A program made the position numbers and the translations under genes. Positions 1 through 17,786 of a DNA stretch of 17,786 nucleotides are shown one piece after another (the first letter of the stretch is position 1; each line of letters opens with the position of its first letter). The stretch is from an uncultured Ilumatobacter sp. (GTDB lineage: Bacteria; Actinomycetota; Acidimicrobiia; Acidimicrobiales; Ilumatobacteraceae): assembly GCA_937891565.1 (NCBI GenBank), contig CALAHA010000350.1, positions 1-17,786 on the forward strand, in the 5' to 3' direction. Under the pieces are notes generated by a model, which worked only from the letters and a program-made list of their open reading frames with translations, searched no databases and was not told the DNA's origin.

Positions 1-1
1 C

Positions 2-17786
<17,785 letters not shown>

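Overview
The whole 17.8-kb window lies inside one giant protein-coding gene on the + strand. The frame whose codons begin at nt 2, 5, 8 ... is open from the first complete codon (nt 2) to the last (nt 17785). That is 5,928 codons with no stop; start and stop both lie outside the window. No intergenic DNA, RNA gene, promoter, terminator, insertion sequence or CRISPR array is visible. Every other open frame, including antisense frames of 500-622 codons, reads as a shadow of this gene.

The translation is a mosaic of extracellular, all-beta repeat modules. It is rich in Gly, Ala, Thr, Ser, Val and Asp, poor in Lys, and contains only two cysteines. The order is: (1) nt 2-2230, five ~125-residue Ala/Ser/Gly-rich repeats, one carrying an ~87-residue insert; (2) nt 2231-3160, ~57-residue repeats; (3) nt 3163-4150, repeats of the 'GD.V.Y ... 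GGL.DG..YYV' type, which interrupt array 2; (4) nt 4250-5260, six more ~55-residue repeats of type 2; (5) nt 5261-7560, beta-helix-like sequence resembling filamentous-haemagglutinin-type adhesins; (6) nt 7561-9620, Gly/Asp-rich RTX-like turns and 'TGLGMTG' modules; (7) nt 9621-9973, a linker with a GVEPI motif; (8) nt 9974-14293, about 21 FG-GAP (integrin-alpha-like beta-propeller) blades, interrupted by a lower-GC ~200-residue insert holding the only two cysteines; (9) nt 14294-17786, a second RTX-like region ending in ~126-residue repeats that resemble modules in region 6.

Organism: high GC (about 60-70% in most lines sampled), a single coding sequence above 17.8 kb, and the combination of FG-GAP blades, RTX-like turns, W.V.G.DAG modules and GVEPI modules fit the giant surface or secreted proteins of Planctomycetota (Pirellulales/Planctomycetales type). 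This is inference from family resemblance; no taxonomic marker is present. Other phyla with giant surface proteins, such as Omnitrophota, cannot be excluded.

The likely role is a cell-surface or secreted adhesin, matrix or binding protein: long beta-solenoid stalks, candidate calcium-dependent rolls, and propellers able to bind ligand. No catalytic domain was recognised. Secretion signal, cell-wall or membrane anchor and neighbouring transport genes would lie outside the window.
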